A model generated the notes under the pieces. That model made no database searches. It was not told the DNA's origin and was given only the letters and a program-made list of their open reading frames with translations. This document shows, in pieces, positions 37,101 through 46,960 of a stretch of 64,000 nucleotides of DNA; the first letter of the stretch is position 1; each line of letters starts with the position of its first letter. The stretch spans positions 1 to 64,000 of the forward strand of contig UCEZ01000049.1 in assembly GCA_900471525.1 (NCBI GenBank), in the 5' to 3' direction. The stretch is from Hyphomicrobiales bacterium (GTDB lineage: Bacteria > Pseudomonadota > Alphaproteobacteria > Rhizobiales > Rhizobiaceae). The position numbers and the translations under genes are program-made.

Positions 37101-37424
37101 TCACCCTGCCGCCAGCACGAAGATCCCGACGCATTGCGTGACGACCAAGCCGTAGCAGCAGGCCCAGCCGCAGGCGATCACGAGGCCGAGAGCAGCATCG
37201 CCAAATGCCAGGCTGCCCGACGCGCGCATCCGCCATACCGCCTGAAAGAACAATGCAGGCCCGGCAAACAGCGCCAGGAAAACGGGGAATGGCCGGAAGT
37301 TCTCGGCCATCACAATGCGAGCCGTGGGCCAGCGCCCGCGGGCGGCAACGCGGCTGACATCGAGCACGATGAAAGAGACGCCGAAGCCGGCACCGAGCAG
37401 CACGAAGATCATCGCCAAATTCAT
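37101..37424 (-). CDS. Small membrane protein, rhizobial conserved family
   Basis: A 107-residue protein with three predicted transmembrane helices (about 4-24, 48-66 and 82-105) and a short basic loop around residue 35. It resembles uncharacterised membrane proteins widespread in Rhizobiales (possibly DUF6949). Function is unknown. No strong ribosome site precedes the ATG at 37424. It is convergent with the BTLCP gene and divergent from the next gene. Confidence 0.7.
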   Translation of the reverse strand: MNLAMIFVLLGAGFGVSFIVLDVSRVAARGRWPTARIVMAENFRPFPVFLALFAGPALFFQAVWRMRASGSLAFGDAALGLVIACGWACCYGLVVTQCVGIFVLAAG

Positions 37425-37562
37425 TGAAAATTAACCATGTTGAGACAGCGTTACGACTGTTCCTTCTCCCAGCAAGTTCCGTGCCGCCAAGGCTGTTTCA
37501 TTTCGGGACGTACGGAGCGAAAGTTATACTCCTGTTAACGACAGCAAGACTGCGATCCGCCC

Positions 37563-38297
37563 ATGACAGCCAATCCCGCAGCCACCGGCAATGAAGATCA
37601 TGCCCCGCTGATTTCGGCCCGATTCGTCTACGGCCTGACGGCGGTGGTCGTCGGGCTTGCGGCTCTGACCGCCGCGATCAGCGTAGCCGGGCGCTGGTAT
37701 GGCGAAAATCTGGCGCTTGCCGGACATACGACCAGCACCGAGGCCAATGACATATTCATCGGGCAGGATCACCTGCGGCTGCCGTCCAATGTCATTCGTT
37801 TCGACCAGCAGCGCATAACCGGCGTCGCCGAACGCACCGATCTGTATCTCACCTGGCCGGGCCTGCAGGGATATACCGACGAGACGAGGACACTCTTCAA
37901 TGATGTCAACCATCCGGAATCACTGATCTTCCTGGAAGTTTCCCAGAGCACGATGTCACGCGACATGTCGGGGCGGATTGAGCCAATCTACCAGCATCTT
38001 TTCGAAGGCGAAGCCCGACCCGGTCCGGCCGGTTTGGTGCGCCACGAGATGAAGGAAAATTCCGGCTACGGTCAGGAAGTATTCTTTACCGCGAATCGCG
38101 ACGGCGGCACCCCCTATGCCGTGCGCTGCATCCTGCCCGCAACCTCCGCCATGTCCACCAGTGCCGATTGCCAGCGCGATATTCATGCCGGCCGCGATCT
38201 TGTTGTGCTTTACCGCTTTTCCAGCCAATTGCTGCCACAATGGCACGCCATCGACAGCGCCGTCGTGAAATTCATGAGCGACAGACTGATACCCTGA
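37563..38297 (+). CDS. Membrane-anchored hypothetical protein
   Basis: A 244-residue protein with a 20-residue cytosolic N-terminus, one transmembrane helix (about 22-44) and a periplasmic domain. Two Cys, in RCILPATSAM and SADCQRDI, may form a disulfide. The domain includes FDQQRITGVAERTDLYLTWPG and AIDSAVVKFMSDRLIP. I recognise no family beyond conserved hypotheticals of Rhizobiaceae. No enzyme motif is seen. Confidence 0.7.
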   Translation: MTANPAATGNEDHAPLISARFVYGLTAVVVGLAALTAAISVAGRWYGENLALAGHTTSTEANDIFIGQDHLRLPSNVIRFDQQRITGVAERTDLYLTWPGLQGYTDETRTLFNDVNHPESLIFLEVSQSTMSRDMSGRIEPIYQHLFEGEARPGPAGLVRHEMKENSGYGQEVFFTANRDGGTPYAVRCILPATSAMSTSADCQRDIHAGRDLVVLYRFSSQLLPQWHAIDSAVVKFMSDRLIP

Positions 38298-38488
38298 CAT
38301 CGGCCAAGCCCTGCGCAAGCCAATTTCTTAACATTGGTGTCTGCGGGTCGCGTGTACCGAAATGCAAAAGAAGGCGCGGAATATGGAAACCAATCATTCA
38401 TCATAAACCGATTGGTAACGCTATCCCGATAGAGTTTTGAGAACGGTCGTTTCTGGAGGCCACGCCCGGACGACATCTGTGAAATAGA

Positions 38489-39979
38489 ATGAAGAGTAGT
38501 GTAGTGTCCAAATCCATAGTCAACGGCTCCGCTCCCCCTGTCCTATTCTTCAAGAAGGCTTGCCGGGTGCTGCTGATATCACTGGTCGCCTCGTTTGCAG
38601 CCGTCTCCGCAGCCTCCGCCGCCCAATATGCCGGCATCGTCGTGGATGCGAAGACCGGTAAGGTGCTGTACAGCGAAGACGCCGACAGCCTGCGCTACCC
38701 GGCATCGCTGACCAAGATGATGACGCTTTACCTGACCTTCGAGGCACTGGAAGCCGGAAAGATCAGCAAGGACACGCCGGTTCCCTTTTCCAAGAACGCG
38801 TCAGCCGAGCCGCCTTCGAAACTTGGCGTGCGTTCCGGCAATTCGATCACCGTCGAACAGGCGATTCTCGCTCTGGTTACCCGCTCGGCCAATGACGCTG
38901 CAACGGCGCTCGGCGAGATGCTCGGCGGTTCCGAGGAGCGCTTCGGCCGGATCATGACCAACAAGGCCCGCGCCCTGGGGATGACCCGCACCACCTACCG
39001 CAACGCCAATGGCCTGCCGAACGATGCGCAGATGACGACGGCACGCGATCAGGCACGGCTCGGCATGGCGCTTCGCCAGCATTTTCCACAGTATTACTCC
39101 TATTTCTCCACCCGCAGCTTCCGTTTCGGCAAGCAGACGATCGGCAACCATAACCGCCTGCTCGGCAATGTTCGCGGCGTCGACGGCATCAAGACCGGTT
39201 ACACGCGCGCTGCCGGCTTCAATCTCGTGACGTCGGCCCAGGCGGACGGCCGCAGCATCGTCGGCGTCGTCCTTGGTGGCAAGTCCGGCGGTGCCCGTGA
39301 TGCACAGATGCGCGCGCTCGTTGCCAAGTACATGCCGGCCGCATCGCGCCGCGGCGGTGGCAACCTTGTGGCAGAAACCGCAGACGCGCCGACCATGCAG
39401 GCAAAGGCCATCGAACAGCCGTCGGAAGCCGTCCCAGCTGAAACGGCCGTTGTCGCGACCGGCGGAAGCTTCAATCTGCCGAACAACGGCCCTGTTCCGG
39501 ATTTCCGTTACGACGGCGAAACCACCCAGAGCATCGAGGTTGCCTATGCCGAGCCGGTCAAGGCCAGTGCCAACCCTGTGCTGAACGACAAGGTCATGCC
39601 GAACACGCTTGAGGCGCAGAGCCGCAAGATTGCCAAGGCCGCACCGGTTCCGTCTGCCGACGTCGACAACCAGATCACCAATTCCGTTGCCAAGGCAGCG
39701 GTTGAAACTGCGGCGGCTACAGAATCCACGCCCGCCGGCTGGGTCATCCAGATCGGCGCGACGCCGGACAAGGGCCAGGCGATGACGCTGCTTGAAAACG
39801 CCAAGGACAAGGGCGGCAAGGCTCTGCGCGGCGCAACGCCCTTCACCGTGGCCTTTGCCAGCGGCGACGGCCAGCTCTACCGGGCGCGGTTCGGCGGATT
39901 CACCAATCAGGACAAGGCCGTAAATGCCTGCAAGACGTTGAAGCGCAAAGGCTTTGCGTGCTGGGCGAGCCTGCAATAG
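38489..39979 (+). CDS. D-alanyl-D-alanine carboxypeptidase with SPOR domain
   Basis: A 496-residue penicillin-binding protein of the DacA/DacF type (S11 family) that trims peptidoglycan pentapeptides. After a signal peptide ending SAASAAQ come SLTK (nucleophile and general base), SAND (SxN) and KTGYT (KTG). Residues about 310-400 are a Pro/Ala-rich linker, and the last 80 residues (GWVIQIGATPDKGQA to CKTLKRKGFACWA) form a SPOR domain that binds denuded glycan at the division site. The start at 38489 gives a 40-residue N-terminal leader. The class and SPOR fusion are common in Rhizobiales. Confidence 0.95.
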   Translation: MKSSVVSKSIVNGSAPPVLFFKKACRVLLISLVASFAAVSAASAAQYAGIVVDAKTGKVLYSEDADSLRYPASLTKMMTLYLTFEALEAGKISKDTPVPFSKNASAEPPSKLGVRSGNSITVEQAILALVTRSANDAATALGEMLGGSEERFGRIMTNKARALGMTRTTYRNANGLPNDAQMTTARDQARLGMALRQHFPQYYSYFSTRSFRFGKQTIGNHNRLLGNVRGVDGIKTGYTRAAGFNLVTSAQADGRSIVGVVLGGKSGGARDAQMRALVAKYMPAASRRGGGNLVAETADAPTMQAKAIEQPSEAVPAETAVVATGGSFNLPNNGPVPDFRYDGETTQSIEVAYAEPVKASANPVLNDKVMPNTLEAQSRKIAKAAPVPSADVDNQITNSVAKAAVETAAATESTPAGWVIQIGATPDKGQAMTLLENAKDKGGKALRGATPFTVAFASGDGQLYRARFGGFTNQDKAVNACKTLKRKGFACWASLQ

Positions 39980-40058
39980 TAAATATTGAAGTTTCGATCC
40001 CCGGTATGTGTTTGCCGGTGATCCTCCTCGGATTTGGTTTTGCGTAACGAGGTCAGTT

Positions 40059-40325
40059 ATGGGAATGAACGAGAATGGACCGGGCATGACGCCCGCGCCG
40101 GACAAGAAGCGGAAACCGCTACGCTCCGGCCTGCATCCTTTGCATGAAGCCGCCATGCGCATCGCCGAACTCGGCAGCCGTCCCCGGTCGAAGACCAAGG
40201 ATCTGGTGACCCTGCTTCTGACGCACGGGGCACGGGCCTGGCGCTCGACACAGCCGGATGCACAGATTCATGTGCATGTCACATCACCATCCGGCCGCTA
40301 TCCGATCAGGCTGCGGATTCGGTAG
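40059..40325 (+). CDS. Small hypothetical protein, conserved in rhizobia
   Basis: An 88-residue basic protein, likely cytoplasmic. It has a helix LHPLHEAAMRIAELGSRPRS, then KTKDLVTLLLTHGARAWRST and a beta-rich C-terminus ending RYPIRLRIR. I do not recognise the family. GAGG eight bases upstream supports the ATG at 40059; a second in-frame ATG lies two codons on. A strong terminator begins 28 bases after the stop. Confidence 0.68.
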   Translation: MGMNENGPGMTPAPDKKRKPLRSGLHPLHEAAMRIAELGSRPRSKTKDLVTLLLTHGARAWRSTQPDAQIHVHVTSPSGRYPIRLRIR

Positions 40326-40353
40326 CGGCAATCGTCATATCCACAAACGATCA

Positions 40354-40377
40354 AAGCCCGGCGTTGCCGGGCTTTTT
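40354..40377. terminator. Bidirectional terminator hairpin
   Basis: A perfect 9-base stem (40354-40362 with 40366-40374) and a GTT loop is followed by T in the plus direction. It separates the small plus-strand gene from the convergent DUF1489 gene and could serve both. Confidence 0.85.
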
Positions 40378-40395
40378 GCATGATAGGGTTTGATG

Positions 40396-40833
40396 TCAGA
40401 GAAGACCGAGTTCAGCGAGTTCCCGGCGCAGTTCCAGCGGCATTTCGGCCGCTCCGGCGCCGAGGGCCGAGAGATCACGCGGCGCTTCGCTTGGCTGGAG
40501 ATAGCGCCAACCCTGAAATGCACGGCGAGGCTGATAGGCCGTTTCGATGACTTCCGGGCCGAGGATGAGATTGCAGCGCCCGATGCCATCGGCATCGGTG
40601 AAGGTCTCGATGCCGGTCAGCCGCTGGCGTGCCTGCACCTGCCCCTTGATCACCCAATAAAGAGAGCCACCGTCCAGCAGTTCCTCCGCACGCTTGGGCA
40701 CCATCCGTGTCGTGTGGGACGAATGCGGCTCGAGACCGGCGGCGATTGCCGTCAGCGCCCGACGCGAAACCCACTCGCGAAGGTCTTCGATCGAATCCGC
40801 GCCGACGCAGAGTTTGATGAGATGCAAGGCCAT
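40396..40833 (-). CDS. DUF1489 family protein
   Basis: A 145-residue protein of the alphaproteobacterial DUF1489, recognised by its start MALHLIKLCVGADSIEDL, by the THTTRMVPKRAEELLDGGSL-like middle (here SSHTTRMVPKR) and by GSLYWVIKGQVQARQRL. The function is unknown. It is read in the same direction as sdaA, 72 bases behind it, and shares the convergent terminator on its other side. Confidence 0.92.
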   Translation of the reverse strand: MALHLIKLCVGADSIEDLREWVSRRALTAIAAGLEPHSSHTTRMVPKRAEELLDGGSLYWVIKGQVQARQRLTGIETFTDADGIGRCNLILGPEVIETAYQPRRAFQGWRYLQPSEAPRDLSALGAGAAEMPLELRRELAELGLL

Positions 40834-40905
40834 GGCCGGAGTTGAACACCCGCAGGGCGGTCGCGGTCAAGTCTGTTCTCGACCGCTCCACAAATCCATG
40901 CGCTG

Positions 40906-42306
40906 TTAGCACTCGACGACGTTGACGGCCAGGCCGCCCGTCGAGGTTTCCTTGTATTTGTCGTGCATGTCGACACCGGTCTGGCGCATTGTCTCTATGC
41001 AGGCGTCGAGCGGTACGAAGTGCTGGCCGTCGCCCTTGATCGCCAGCGAGGCCGCGGTAACCGCCTTGACCGCGCCCAGCGCATTGCGCTCGATGCAAGG
41101 AACCTGGACGAGGCCGGCAATCGGATCGCAGGTCATGCCGAGATGATGTTCCAGCGCGATTTCAGCGGCGTTCTCGATCTGCTCGGGCGTTCCGCCCATC
41201 ACGGCGGCAAGTCCGGCGGCAGCCATCGCCGAGGCCGAGCCGACCTCGCCCTGACAGCCGACTTCGGCGCCGGAAATGGAGGCATTGAACTTGATGATGC
41301 CGCCGATCGCTGCTGCCGTCAGAAGATAATCGCGGATGCCGTGATGATCGGCATCGTCATGGAAATGCAGGTAGTAGCGGATCGTGGCCGGCACGACGCC
41401 GGCGGCGCCATTCGTCGGCGAGGTGACGACGCGGCCGCCGGCGGCATTCTCCTCGTTCACCGCCATGGCGTAGACGCTCAGCCAATCGTTGGCGAGCAAG
41501 GGGTTGACCTTGTTGGAGCGCCATTCGTCCTGCAGCTTGTCATGGATCATGCCGGCACGGCGACGCACCTTCAGGCCGCCGGGCAGGATGCCCGATCCCG
41601 TCAAGCCGCGATCGATACAGCTCTTCATCGCCGCCCAGATCCGGTCGAGCCCCTCGTCGAGCTCTTCCGTCGACATCGAACATTCCTCGTTCGCCCGCTT
41701 CATCTGGGCAATCGACAGGCCGGAGCGCTCCGCCATCTCAAGCATCTGCTTGGCCGTCGAAAAAGGATAGGGAACCTTGACGCCACCCGGCTTTGTCTTG
41801 CTGGCCTTCATGGCTTCGAGCTCGGTATCGGTGACCACGAAACCGCCGCCGATGGAATAGTAGACGCGCTTCAAGAGCAGCCTTCCGTCCTTGTCGAAGG
41901 CGGAGAAGGACATGCCGTTGGCATGGCCCGGCAGCGGAACCTTCTTGTCGAACACGAGGTCGGTCTTCGGCTGGAAATCATAGGCGGGATGCCCGGGCGG
42001 CGTGATCCGTCCCGTGCGCTCGACCTCTTCTATGATCGGATCCATCCGGTCCGGATCGACGCGGTCCGGGCGTTCACCCATCAGCCCGAGGATCACCGCC
42101 CTGCCCGTTCCGTGGCCGATACCGGTGAAGGCAAGCGAACCGTGCAGGCTAGACTTGATGGACGCAACGGCAGCATTGGCCGGACGCGGCCAGTCACTCG
42201 ACAGAATCAGATCGAGAAAGCGGTTCGCCGCCGACATCGGACCCATCGTGTGCGAACTGGAAGGGCCGATACCAATCTTGAAGACATCAAAAACCGAAAG
42301 AAACAT
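40906..42306 (-). CDS. sdaA: L-serine ammonia-lyase
   Basis: Converts L-serine to pyruvate and ammonia with a 4Fe-4S cluster. The 466-residue single-chain form joins the beta domain (start [20 protein letters not shown]) and the alpha domain with the cluster-binding cysteines in [33 protein letters not shown] and the Cys at the very C-terminus region. The ATG at 42306 follows GGCGGAG; the frame is open 11 codons further upstream. Together with dsdA at 55921 the window encodes separate enzymes for the two serine enantiomers. Confidence 0.97.
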   Translation of the reverse strand: MFLSVFDVFKIGIGPSSSHTMGPMSAANRFLDLILSSDWPRPANAAVASIKSSLHGSLAFTGIGHGTGRAVILGLMGERPDRVDPDRMDPIIEEVERTGRITPPGHPAYDFQPKTDLVFDKKVPLPGHANGMSFSAFDKDGRLLLKRVYYSIGGGFVVTDTELEAMKASKTKPGGVKVPYPFSTAKQMLEMAERSGLSIAQMKRANEECSMSTEELDEGLDRIWAAMKSCIDRGLTGSGILPGGLKVRRRAGMIHDKLQDEWRSNKVNPLLANDWLSVYAMAVNEENAAGGRVVTSPTNGAAGVVPATIRYYLHFHDDADHHGIRDYLLTAAAIGGIIKFNASISGAEVGCQGEVGSASAMAAAGLAAVMGGTPEQIENAAEIALEHHLGMTCDPIAGLVQVPCIERNALGAVKAVTAASLAIKGDGQHFVPLDACIETMRQTGVDMHDKYKETSTGGLAVNVVEC

Positions 42307-42562
42307 TCGAACTCCGCCCTGGGGACTGGATGGCCGCACAAGATTGCCGGACCAAGATCATTGCATAGAAACTAGGCCATCCTGCGTTCGCCATCAGGCG
42401 ATCAACCGACATCCGCTCACGCGCGTGCGACACGAACGGCTAGCGGATGACTGTAGCACGATTCCTCGCATATAAGTCGCCACGCCTCCCCGGCCATTTC
42501 AAGGGGCTTATCAAACTTTCGCAGCGCCTTGCAATTTCGGCAAAGCATGCCAAAAACGAGCC

Positions 42563-43255
42563 ATGACACTTACGGACTATATCGCACTGGCGGTCTTCGC
42601 GATCCTGTGGACCGGTTACAACTGGGCCACGGACGGCAAGGTGCTTTTGAAACGCATCAGCCTGACCCGTCTGATGATGGAAAACCGGCGGCGATGGATC
42701 CTCAATTCGCTGAACCGCGACCTGAAGATGATCGATACGCAGATCGTTGCCGGGTTGCAGGCCGGAACCGCGTTCTTCGCCTCGACCACGATCTTCGCGC
42801 TCGGTGGCTGTTTCGCGCTGCTCGGCGCGACGGAACAGGTTCAGACGATCATGAACGACCTGCCTTATGTGTTCCACGGCGGTCGCAGCGCCTTCGAACT
42901 GAAGGTCGGCGGCCTTGCCTGCCTGTTTGCCTATGCTTTCTTCAAGTTCGCTTGGTCCTATCGTCTGTTCAACTATTGCTCGATTCTGATCGGCGGCATT
43001 CCGATGATGTCCGATATGCTGCAGGACCGCGCCAGCGCCGAGCGGGCCGCCGGACGGGCCGTCAAGATGAACATTCTCGCGGCCAAGCACTTCAATGCCG
43101 GCCTGCGCAGCGTCTTTCTGTCGATCGGCTATCTCGGCTGGTTCGTCAGTCCTTACGTCTTCATCGCACTGACGGTCTTCGTTCTCTTCGTGCTGACACG
43201 CCGCCAATTCTATTCGGAAGCGCGCGAAGCCCTTCTTGACGACACAAACCCCTGA
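42563..43255 (+). CDS. DUF599 family membrane protein
   Basis: A 230-residue inner-membrane protein with four predicted helices. The start (MTLTDYIALAVFAILWTGYN) and the segment FFKFAWSYRLFNYCSILIG identify DUF599, an uncharacterised proteobacterial family. A soluble loop of about 45 residues lies between helices 1 and 2, and one before the last two. Function unknown. It is divergent from sdaA; the gene after it starts 83 bases on in the same direction. Confidence 0.92.
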   Translation: MTLTDYIALAVFAILWTGYNWATDGKVLLKRISLTRLMMENRRRWILNSLNRDLKMIDTQIVAGLQAGTAFFASTTIFALGGCFALLGATEQVQTIMNDLPYVFHGGRSAFELKVGGLACLFAYAFFKFAWSYRLFNYCSILIGGIPMMSDMLQDRASAERAAGRAVKMNILAAKHFNAGLRSVFLSIGYLGWFVSPYVFIALTVFVLFVLTRRQFYSEAREALLDDTNP

Positions 43256-43338
43256 AATTCTTGCCAAGCGCCTTGTGACGCGTTGCGCCTGACGCAAGCT
43301 CGCCGCGCTATGATCCCATGATTGGAAAAGATAGAGCC

Positions 43339-44346
43339 ATGTCGATTACCAACGCAGTCACCGAAAGCGACAACGGGACGGCGCCACCGGCAACAGCCGG
43401 GCGGCGTGGCCGCATCTGGGCGATCGATGCCCTGCGCGGCGTCGCCCTGATCGCCATGGCGACCTATCATTTCTCCTGGGATCTGGAATATTTCGGCTAC
43501 CTCGAACCGGGCACCGTCGGAACCGGCGGCTTCAAGATGTATGCGCGGCTGATCGCCGGCAGCTTCCTATTCCTTGCCGGCATCAGCCTTGTGCTCGGCC
43601 ATTATCCCGCCGTCCGCACGCGCGCCTTTGTCATCCGCTTTGCCAAGATCGCCGCAGCGGCGCTCGTCATCACCGTTGCTACCTGGTTTGCCTTTCCCGA
43701 CAGCTTCATCTTCTTTGGCATCCTGCATTCGATAGCTGCAGCAAGCCTGATCGGCCTTCTCTTCCTGCGCCTGCCCGCGATCCTGACGCTGGCGGTCGCA
43801 GCCGCAGCCTTCGCCGCGCCGCTCTACCTGCGTTCGGCAATTTTCGATACGCCGGCGCTCTTGTGGGTCGGACTGTCGGAAACGCTGCCACGCTCGAACG
43901 ACTACGTGCCGCTGCTTCCCTGGCTCGCGCCGTTCCTTGCCGGCATCGCAGCGGCGCGCGTGGCACTCGGCTTCGGATGGTTCGAAAAGTTACGTACGGA
44001 CGGCAGCGCGCGGTGGAAAACGGCCCTCTCGACAGCGGGTCGTCACAGCTTGAGCATCTATCTGGTGCATCAGCCGGTGCTGTTTGCGCTCGTCTATCTC
44101 TACTCGCTCGGATTTCCAGCGGCCAAGCCAGATCCCGTCGAAGCCTACCAGGCCAACTGCGTGGCGACGTGCAGCCTGCAGGAAACCGCAGCCATCTGCA
44201 CGACCTTCTGCGGTTGCACGCTGGACAAGCTGATGGAAGAAAACCTGTTCGAACCGCTGAACGAAGGCAAAATCGACGTCAAGACGGACCCGCGCATTGC
44301 GCGAATCGCCGGTCAATGCACCATGGATGCCCAACCCAAGGAATAG
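43339..44346 (+). CDS. DUF1624/HGSNAT-type acyltransferase-like membrane protein
   Basis: A 335-residue membrane protein with about seven helices of the heparan-alpha-glucosaminide N-acetyltransferase (DUF1624) group: AIDALRGVALIAMATYHFSWD at the first helix and GRHSLSIYLVHQPVLFALVY near the end. Members transfer acetyl groups to extracytoplasmic sugars. After the last helix comes a 70-residue tail with six cysteines (VATCSLQ, ICTTFCGCT and GQCTMD), which is unusual for the family. The start at 43339 follows GGAAAAGA; an ATG seven codons earlier lacks such a site. The next gene starts five bases after its stop. Confidence 0.87.
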   Translation: MSITNAVTESDNGTAPPATAGRRGRIWAIDALRGVALIAMATYHFSWDLEYFGYLEPGTVGTGGFKMYARLIAGSFLFLAGISLVLGHYPAVRTRAFVIRFAKIAAAALVITVATWFAFPDSFIFFGILHSIAAASLIGLLFLRLPAILTLAVAAAAFAAPLYLRSAIFDTPALLWVGLSETLPRSNDYVPLLPWLAPFLAGIAAARVALGFGWFEKLRTDGSARWKTALSTAGRHSLSIYLVHQPVLFALVYLYSLGFPAAKPDPVEAYQANCVATCSLQETAAICTTFCGCTLDKLMEENLFEPLNEGKIDVKTDPRIARIAGQCTMDAQPKE

Positions 44347-44350
44347 GGAC

Positions 44351-44824
44351 ATGAACGCCTATCGCGCCAAGCCGCTGACCTATCCCTGGCCACCCCTTCT
44401 TTACGTGGCGGCCATCCTGGGGGCAGTGGTCCTGAGGCGCTTGGCGCCCATTTCCGTGGTCCACAGCCATGGCTGGGTGCCTTGGCTAGCCGGCTTCGTC
44501 CTCATCGCCCTTGCTGTTTTCCTGGACATCTGGGCGATGAAAACACTGATCGAGCGAGGCACGGCCGTCCTGCCGCACCGCCGTTCGTCCTATCTCGTGA
44601 CCTGCGGACCGTTCCGATATACCCGTAATCCGATCTATCTTGGTTACACAATCATGATGGTCGGGCTCGGGCTGATCACGGTCAATCCGTGGTTCTTCAT
44701 TATGGCAAGCGCTTCGGTCGCGGTGACGACAGCCTTTGCCATCCGCAACGAGGAACTGCACCTCCTGTCGCGCTTCGGCTTCGAATTCGAGCGCTACTGC
44801 CGCGCCACCAGCCGGTGGATATGA
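44351..44824 (+). CDS. Isoprenylcysteine carboxyl methyltransferase family protein
   Basis: A 157-residue membrane methyltransferase of the ICMT/PEMT group. It has four helices and the conserved GPFRYTRNPIYLGYTIM, with NEELHLLSRFGFEFERYC near the C-terminus for SAM binding. Bacteria have no prenylated Cys, so the methyl acceptor is probably a small lipid or other membrane compound. It begins 5 bases after the DUF1624 stop, indicating coupling. Confidence 0.9.
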   Translation: MNAYRAKPLTYPWPPLLYVAAILGAVVLRRLAPISVVHSHGWVPWLAGFVLIALAVFLDIWAMKTLIERGTAVLPHRRSSYLVTCGPFRYTRNPIYLGYTIMMVGLGLITVNPWFFIMASASVAVTTAFAIRNEELHLLSRFGFEFERYCRATSRWI

Positions 44825-44852
44825 AATCCACCGGCCTTGCGCTTGGGCAGTC

Positions 44853-46826
44853 TCAGTTTCCAACCACGCCATTGTCGTCGCGGGTAATCACGACCAGCGA
44901 TGGACGTGCCGGCATGCCGTCGGCAAAATCCGGCCAGGCGGTCCCCGCGTCGGCGATCGTTGTTGCATCCTCATTGTCGGACATCCGCAATTCGCCCGGA
45001 TGCTGAACTGAGACGAAGACGTTCGTGCCATCCGGCGTGAAGGTCGGCGAGCAGCATTCCGAGCCGACCGGAGCGATATAGAACAGTTTCGGCAATGCCC
45101 TGCCCGGACCCTCGGTGTCCATCACATACATCGAATCGGCGATGCCTTCCGGTGGCGGGCCATCGGTGGTCACCCAGAGCCGGCCGGCGGGATCGACACC
45201 GAGATTGTCCGGGTCGGTGAACCAGCCGGAAGCCGTGGTCCCCGGATTGAACATCGCCTCGTCTTCCGTCTTTGTCGGATCACCGCAGAGCACGAAGACG
45301 TCCCATTTGAAGGTATCGGCCGCGTGGTCGGGCTTGTCCGGCGCTCTGGGCGGCACGAGTTCGAGCAGATGGCCATGCGGATTCGGTCCGCGCGGGTTGG
45401 CGATGTTGACGGTCTCCCGCTCGTCGCCCTTGCCTGCCGCCAGCCGGTCCTCATTCTCCGTCATCGCCACATAAAGCTTGCCGGTGCCGTGATGCGGCAC
45501 AAACCCTTCCGGTGCATCCATCGGCGTTGCGCCGACCAGATCGGCGGCAGCGCGGGTGTTGAGCACCACGTCGGCCTGGGTGGCAAAGCCGGCTTCAGTC
45601 GTCAGCGGCCCCTGACCTGCCACCAGCGGTAGCCACGTCATCGTGCCGTCGCTCGAAAACTTGGCGACGGACAAGGTGCCGTTGTCGAGAAGGTCCTTGT
45701 TGGCTGCCCGGTCGTTCGGGTTCCAGGGATCGCGGGTGACAAAACGGTAGAGATACTCGAAATCGTCGTCATCGCCCATGAATACGACGACACGGCCATC
45801 GGGCGCCACGGTGACCTGCGCACCCTCATGGGTCATGCGACCGAGCGATGTCCGCTTCACCGGTTTGGCTTCCGGGTCAAACGGGTCGATCTCGACCACC
45901 CAGTCGAACCGCATCCACTCGTTCGGCTCTTCCTCGAACTTGAAGCGCGGGTCGACGCGGCTGACGGAGTAGATGTCGTTCTCGTCTTCGTCCCAACCCT
46001 GCCGTTCGACCAGTTCCTGGTTGGGAAGTGTCGTGTAGTCGCCGGCGAAGACGTCCATCGCACCTTCTTCACCGGACAGCATGGTTCCCCAAGGGGTAAT
46101 GCCGCCATTGCAGTTGGAGATCGTGCCGAACACCTTCTTGCCCGTCGGGTCTGCCTTGGTCTTCAAGCGGTCGTCGCCGGCGGCCGGACCGGAAATGTCC
46201 ATCTCCGTGCCCATATGGATGCGGCGGTTGTATTTGCTGTCGAGAACGATCTTCCACTCCTTGCCCGTCTTCGCAACTTCGAAGACACTGGCCCCAAGAC
46301 AGCCCATTAGTGCGCGGATCTGGTTATCGGTCAGCTTCTCGCGGTAATCTTCATCGGTGAGGCCGGGAAACATCAGAAAAGGCGTGGCATATTCATGGCT
46401 GACGACCATCAGGCCGCGATCTGACGACGTCGAGCCCTGCGGCAAGGGCAGGAACTGGGTAAAGTCGTTGTTGTAGCCAAACTGGCGCTCGGCGGCCTTG
46501 CCGTCGAGGCTGGCAATATCGAAGGCCGGGCTGTCGGCAAACAGCGCATCGCCCCAGCGGGCAAGAATCTGGCGGCCATAGCCCTGCGGCCAATGGTCGG
46601 CGGTATCGCGAACCCGCTGCAACTCCGGAAATGTCAGGCTGGAGGCCGCCGCGGCCTGCGCCGGGCTGGCAGAAAAGCCATGACCGATAGCGGCGATCGC
46701 GGCCGATCCGAAAAGGCCCTTGAGAACCGTGCGACGATTGACACCTTCTGCGAGAATTTCACCGTAGGATGAGGAAAAGGCGCGGCGCGGATTCGGCCGG
46801 GCGCGGGTTTTCTGGCGATCTGACAT
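44853..46826 (-). CDS. PhoX family phosphatase, Tat-exported
   Basis: A 657-residue calcium- and iron-dependent phosphatase-like protein (DUF839). The twin-arginine signal NRRTVLKGLFG at about residue 30 is followed by a hydrophobic stretch and an AQAAAASS cleavage region. The body has the six-bladed beta-propeller type pattern: MVVSHEYATPFLM, CNGGITPWGTMLSGEEG and THEGAQVTVAPDGRVVVFMG. Members release phosphate from organic esters, often under Pho control. The start follows GGAGG six bases ahead (46826). No PhoB box was identified upstream. Confidence 0.92.
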   Translation of the reverse strand: MSDRQKTRARPNPRRAFSSSYGEILAEGVNRRTVLKGLFGSAAIAAIGHGFSASPAQAAAASSLTFPELQRVRDTADHWPQGYGRQILARWGDALFADSPAFDIASLDGKAAERQFGYNNDFTQFLPLPQGSTSSDRGLMVVSHEYATPFLMFPGLTDEDYREKLTDNQIRALMGCLGASVFEVAKTGKEWKIVLDSKYNRRIHMGTEMDISGPAAGDDRLKTKADPTGKKVFGTISNCNGGITPWGTMLSGEEGAMDVFAGDYTTLPNQELVERQGWDEDENDIYSVSRVDPRFKFEEEPNEWMRFDWVVEIDPFDPEAKPVKRTSLGRMTHEGAQVTVAPDGRVVVFMGDDDDFEYLYRFVTRDPWNPNDRAANKDLLDNGTLSVAKFSSDGTMTWLPLVAGQGPLTTEAGFATQADVVLNTRAAADLVGATPMDAPEGFVPHHGTGKLYVAMTENEDRLAAGKGDERETVNIANPRGPNPHGHLLELVPPRAPDKPDHAADTFKWDVFVLCGDPTKTEDEAMFNPGTTASGWFTDPDNLGVDPAGRLWVTTDGPPPEGIADSMYVMDTEGPGRALPKLFYIAPVGSECCSPTFTPDGTNVFVSVQHPGELRMSDNEDATTIADAGTAWPDFADGMPARPSLVVITRDDNGVVGN

Positions 46827-46960
46827 GCAAGCCTCCGATTTGTGTGACAAATGGGATATTGCATGCAGCCGTGAACGTGCTGTGACGCGGGGCGCGCGTC
46901 CGTTGCGACCGATCCGGAATGGCAGGAAAGATTTAAGCGCGCCCGAAGCCGGGCGAACGC

